From NCBI GenBank assembly GCA_046565865.1, contig JBKHXU010000027.1:1-7423 (forward strand): a stretch of DNA of 7,423 bases, read 5' to 3'. Position numbers and translations under genes: made by a program. The notes below the pieces were generated by a model that had not been told where the DNA came from, made no database searches, and worked only from the letters and a program-made list of their open reading frames with translations. Origin of the DNA: JBKHXU01 sp046565865 (GTDB lineage Bacteria; Pseudomonadota; Gammaproteobacteria; Acidiferrobacterales; Sulfurifustaceae). Positions 6,142 through 7,423 of this stretch are shown in pieces (the stretch's first letter is position 1; each line of letters begins with the position of its first letter).

Positions 6142-7016
6142 CAGCTCGCCGCCTTCAGCAACGGAAAGCCCAGGCGCTCGCGCGAGGCGTAGTAGCTCGC
6201 GGCCACGGTCTTCGCCAGGTTACGCACGCGCGCGATGTAGCCGGCGCGCTCGGTCGGGGAAATGGCGCCGCGCGCGTCGAGCAGGTTGAACGTGTGCGAG
6301 CACTTCATGACCATCTCGTACGCCGGCAGCGGCAGCTCGGCGCCCATCAGGCGCTTTGCCTCCGACTCGTATTCGTTGAACTGTTCGAACAGCCACGGCA
6401 CATTGGCCTGCTCGAAGTTGTACGTCGACTGCTCGACCTCGTTCTGGCGGTACACGTCGCCATACTTGACCCCGGCGGTCCACTCGAGATCGAACACGTT
6501 TTCCACGCCCTGCAGATACATCGCAAGGCGCTCGAGCCCGTAGGTGATTTCACCGAGCACGGGCCGGCACGGCAGGCCGCCGACTTCTTGAAAGTAGGTG
6601 AACTGCGTCACCTCCATGCCGTTGAGCCAGACCTCCCAACCGAGGCCCCAGGCGCCGAGCGTCGGCGATTCCCAGTCGTCCTCGACGAAGCGGATGTCGT
6701 GCACGCGCGGGTCGAAGCCGAGCGCGCGCAGCGAGCCGAGGTAGCGTTCCTGGATATCGCTCGGCGACGGTTTGAGCACTACCTGGAACTGGTAGTAGTG
6801 CTGCATCCGGTTCGGGTTCTCACCGTAGCGCCCGTCCTTCGGCCGGCGCGACGGCTGCACGTACGCCGCGCGCCACGGCTCGGGGCCGAGCGCGCGCAGA
6901 AACGTGGCGGTATGGAACGTGCCGGCGCCGACCTCGATGTCGTACGGCTGCAGCAGCACGCAACCCTGGCGCGCCCAATAGTCCTGGAGTTTGAGGATGA
7001 GTTGTTGGAAGGTCAC
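6141..7016 (-). CDS. glyQ: Glycine--tRNA ligase alpha subunit GlyQ
   Basis: GlyQ is the catalytic alpha chain of tetrameric glycyl-tRNA synthetase: it activates glycine with ATP and charges tRNA-Gly together with GlyS. The protein is 291 residues (303 in E. coli) and matches the family from end to end: FQQLILKLQDYWARQGC (3-19), EVGAGTFHTATFLRALGPEP (28-47), class II motif 2 in RYGENPNRMQHYYQFQVV (63-80), LGAWGLGWEVWLNGMEVTQF (120-139) and motif 3 in GEITYGLERLAMYLQG (155-170). The start is GTG at 7016. An in-frame TAA lies about 30 bases upstream with no other start codon in between, so this start is forced even though the Shine-Dalgarno is poor. It is the first gene of the minus-strand operon, with a TATAAT box 26 bases upstream, and its stop overlaps the glyS start by one base. 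Confidence 0.97.
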   Translation of the reverse strand: MTFQQLILKLQDYWARQGCVLLQPYDIEVGAGTFHTATFLRALGPEPWRAAYVQPSRRPKDGRYGENPNRMQHYYQFQVVLKPSPSDIQERYLGSLRALGFDPRVHDIRFVEDDWESPTLGAWGLGWEVWLNGMEVTQFTYFQEVGGLPCRPVLGEITYGLERLAMYLQGVENVFDLEWTAGVKYGDVYRQNEVEQSTYNFEQANVPWLFEQFNEYESEAKRLMGAELPLPAYEMVMKCSHTFNLLDARGAISPTERAGYIARVRNLAKTVAASYYASRERLGFPLLKAAS

Positions 7017-7042
7017 GAGGGGCGGTCCGGTCGCGGAACCGA

Positions 7043-7048
7043 ATTATA
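7043..7048 (-). promoter_or_regulatory. -10 box of the probable glyQ operon promoter
   Basis: A perfect TATAAT on the minus strand lies 26 bases before the glyQ GTG, in otherwise GC-rich DNA. Transcription would begin near 7036 and leave a leader of about 20 bases. No good -35 hexamer is seen 16-18 bases upstream (GGGGCT or similar), so the promoter may be weak or activator-dependent. Confidence 0.55.
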
Positions 7049-7148
7049 ACGATTCGCACGGTAATAGCCCCACCCTAACTCATTCGAGGCCGACGCAGTG
7101 AGACAGCGCGCCGCTTCCTGTCGTGCCCGTGCCTGGCGCGGCTCAGCG

Positions 7149-7162
7149 CGGCATTGATGCCG
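7149..7162. repeat. 14-bp palindrome, possible operator
   Basis: CGGCAT-TG-ATGCCG is a perfect inverted repeat of six-base arms around two bases. It ends directly at the -35 region of the candidate plus-strand promoter, a position expected for a repressor or activator site. It could also form a tiny hairpin, but a two-base loop makes a DNA-binding site more likely. The regulator is not identifiable from the sequence. Confidence 0.4.
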
Positions 7163-7190
7163 TAGAAAATCCCCTCGGATAACGTAGAAT
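7163..7190 (+). promoter_or_regulatory. Candidate sigma-70 promoter for the right-edge gene
   Basis: TAGAAA (7163-7168, four of six matches to TTGACA) and TAGAAT (7185-7190, five of six matches to TATAAT) are spaced by 16 bases. A start near 7197 would give a leader of about 95-110 bases. The two boxes lie in a near-repeat (CGTAGAAAATCC at 7161 and CGTAGAATCC at 7183) with starts 22 bases apart. A second combination, TTGATG (7154) with GATAAC (7178), is also possible. Confidence 0.3.
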
Positions 7191-7278
7191 CCGGCCATCG
7201 CACTCGTGCTTGGTGTAGTCGCACCGCTCAACAAAAACCGGAGGTGTGATAACCCGCTACAAACCGTACCCCTCAATC

Positions 7279-7317
7279 AGGAGATCGCCCAAATGGAGAA
7301 CCCCCGTGAATGAAATG
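7279..7317 (+). promoter_or_regulatory. Translation start region of the right-edge gene, with overlapping start choices
   Basis: AGGAG (7279-7283) stands nine bases before ATG 7293, but that frame is only six codons long (MENPRE, stop at 7311-7313). A second GGAG (7295-7298) stands seven bases before GTG 7306, whose frame stays open to the window edge; ATG 7315 is in that same frame. Either the six-codon frame is a small upstream ORF coupled to the main gene, or the C5 run (7301-7305) has one base too many and ATG 7293 is the true start. Confidence 0.4.
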
Positions 7318-7423
7318 CCCCTGCCCCTGGCCGTGACGGTCGGCCTATCCCGGATCAACGGGCACGGGACCGTCTTTAGTCCGACGTGGGGCCTCCTGGT
7401 CACCGACCTCGATATATCGCCTG
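7306..7423 (+). CDS. Start of an unrecognised protein, cut by the window edge
   Basis: From GTG 7306 the frame is open for 39 codons to the right edge. The visible protein begins MNEMPLPLAVTVGLSRINGH and continues with a Thr/Leu/Asp-containing stretch ending TDLDISP. I recognise no family in it. There is no clear signal peptide or membrane segment. Support comes from the Shine-Dalgarno GGAG seven bases upstream and the promoter-like sequence near 7163-7190, in an orientation divergent from glyQ. Against it, the codon choice (CTA, ATA, GGG, CGG, AGT) differs from the C/G-ending codons of the neighbours, which could mean foreign origin or no coding at all. An antisense frame over the same stretch is also open for about 55 codons but is rich in AGG and lacks support. 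Confidence 0.4.
   Translation, partial: MNEMPLPLAVTVGLSRINGHGTVFSPTWGLLVTDLDISP

Noticed and set aside
5144..6289. Long plus-strand open frames (381 and 290 codons) opposite glyS
   Set aside because: They lie antisense to a gene with clear end-to-end homology. Long antisense frames are expected from GC-rich codon bias, and their proteins are Arg/Ala/Ser-rich with no recognisable domain.
6108..7049. 313-codon plus-strand open frame opposite glyQ
   Set aside because: It is a shadow of glyQ, which matches its family throughout.
7240..7244. GGAGG as a ribosome binding site
   Set aside because: No ATG, GTG or TTG lies at a usable distance downstream; GTG 7246 is too close. It may be an orphan match.
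7013..7276. 87-codon minus-strand open frame covering the glyQ promoter region
   Set aside because: It needs a TTG start, runs into the glyQ start in another frame, has no recognisable domain and would cover the promoter-like sequences.
7017..7292. Riboswitch or T-box ahead of glyQ
   Set aside because: The TATAAT box leaves a leader of only about 20 bases on the glyQ side, too short for either, and no T-box or glycine-riboswitch sequence was seen.

Overview
The window is GC-rich bacterial DNA (about two thirds G+C by eye), densely packed with core genes. The protein sequences look gammaproteobacterial. The C-terminal part of PdxA followed by RsmA is the usual order in that class. Glycyl-tRNA synthetase is of the two-subunit alpha2-beta2 type. 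GmhB and PlsC point to a Gram-negative cell with heptose-containing lipopolysaccharide. I would guess a deep-branching, GC-rich gammaproteobacterium, but the sequence alone does not fix the order or genus. I see no tRNA or rRNA gene, insertion sequence, CRISPR array or phage gene.

Left part, plus strand (1-1620): the 3' end of pdxA (vitamin B6 synthesis) overlaps the start of rsmA (16S rRNA dimethyladenosine methyltransferase) by four bases. Nine bases after rsmA lies a small exported protein with a BamE/DUF2845-like pattern. This run ends at a hairpin (1620-1643) that it shares with the convergent operon.

Main part, minus strand (7016 down to 1652): a tight operon read as glyQ, glyS, a MazG-like pyrophosphohydrolase, gmhB, plsC and an unrecognised membrane-anchored protein with a TonB-like N-terminus. 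The first five genes are separated by at most 4 bases or overlap by one base. A 53-base gap holding a GC-rich hairpin precedes the last gene. The operon mixes translation (glycine charging), nucleotide clean-up and envelope synthesis (LPS heptose, phosphatidic acid). A perfect TATAAT box sits just upstream of glyQ.

Right edge (7017-7423): an intergenic region of just under 300 bases. It holds the glyQ promoter on the minus strand and, on the plus strand, a 14-bp palindrome next to a plausible sigma-70 promoter, followed by Shine-Dalgarno sequences and the start of an unrecognised open frame that runs off the window.

Most of the window is ordinary housekeeping sequence, and I find no convincing new multi-gene system. 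The parts that deserve a second look are the right-edge gene with its unclear start, the basic N-terminal extension of GlyS with its A9 run, the two uncharacterised envelope proteins that face each other around 1.3-2.2 kb, and the MazG-like gene inside the glyQS-gmhB-plsC operon.
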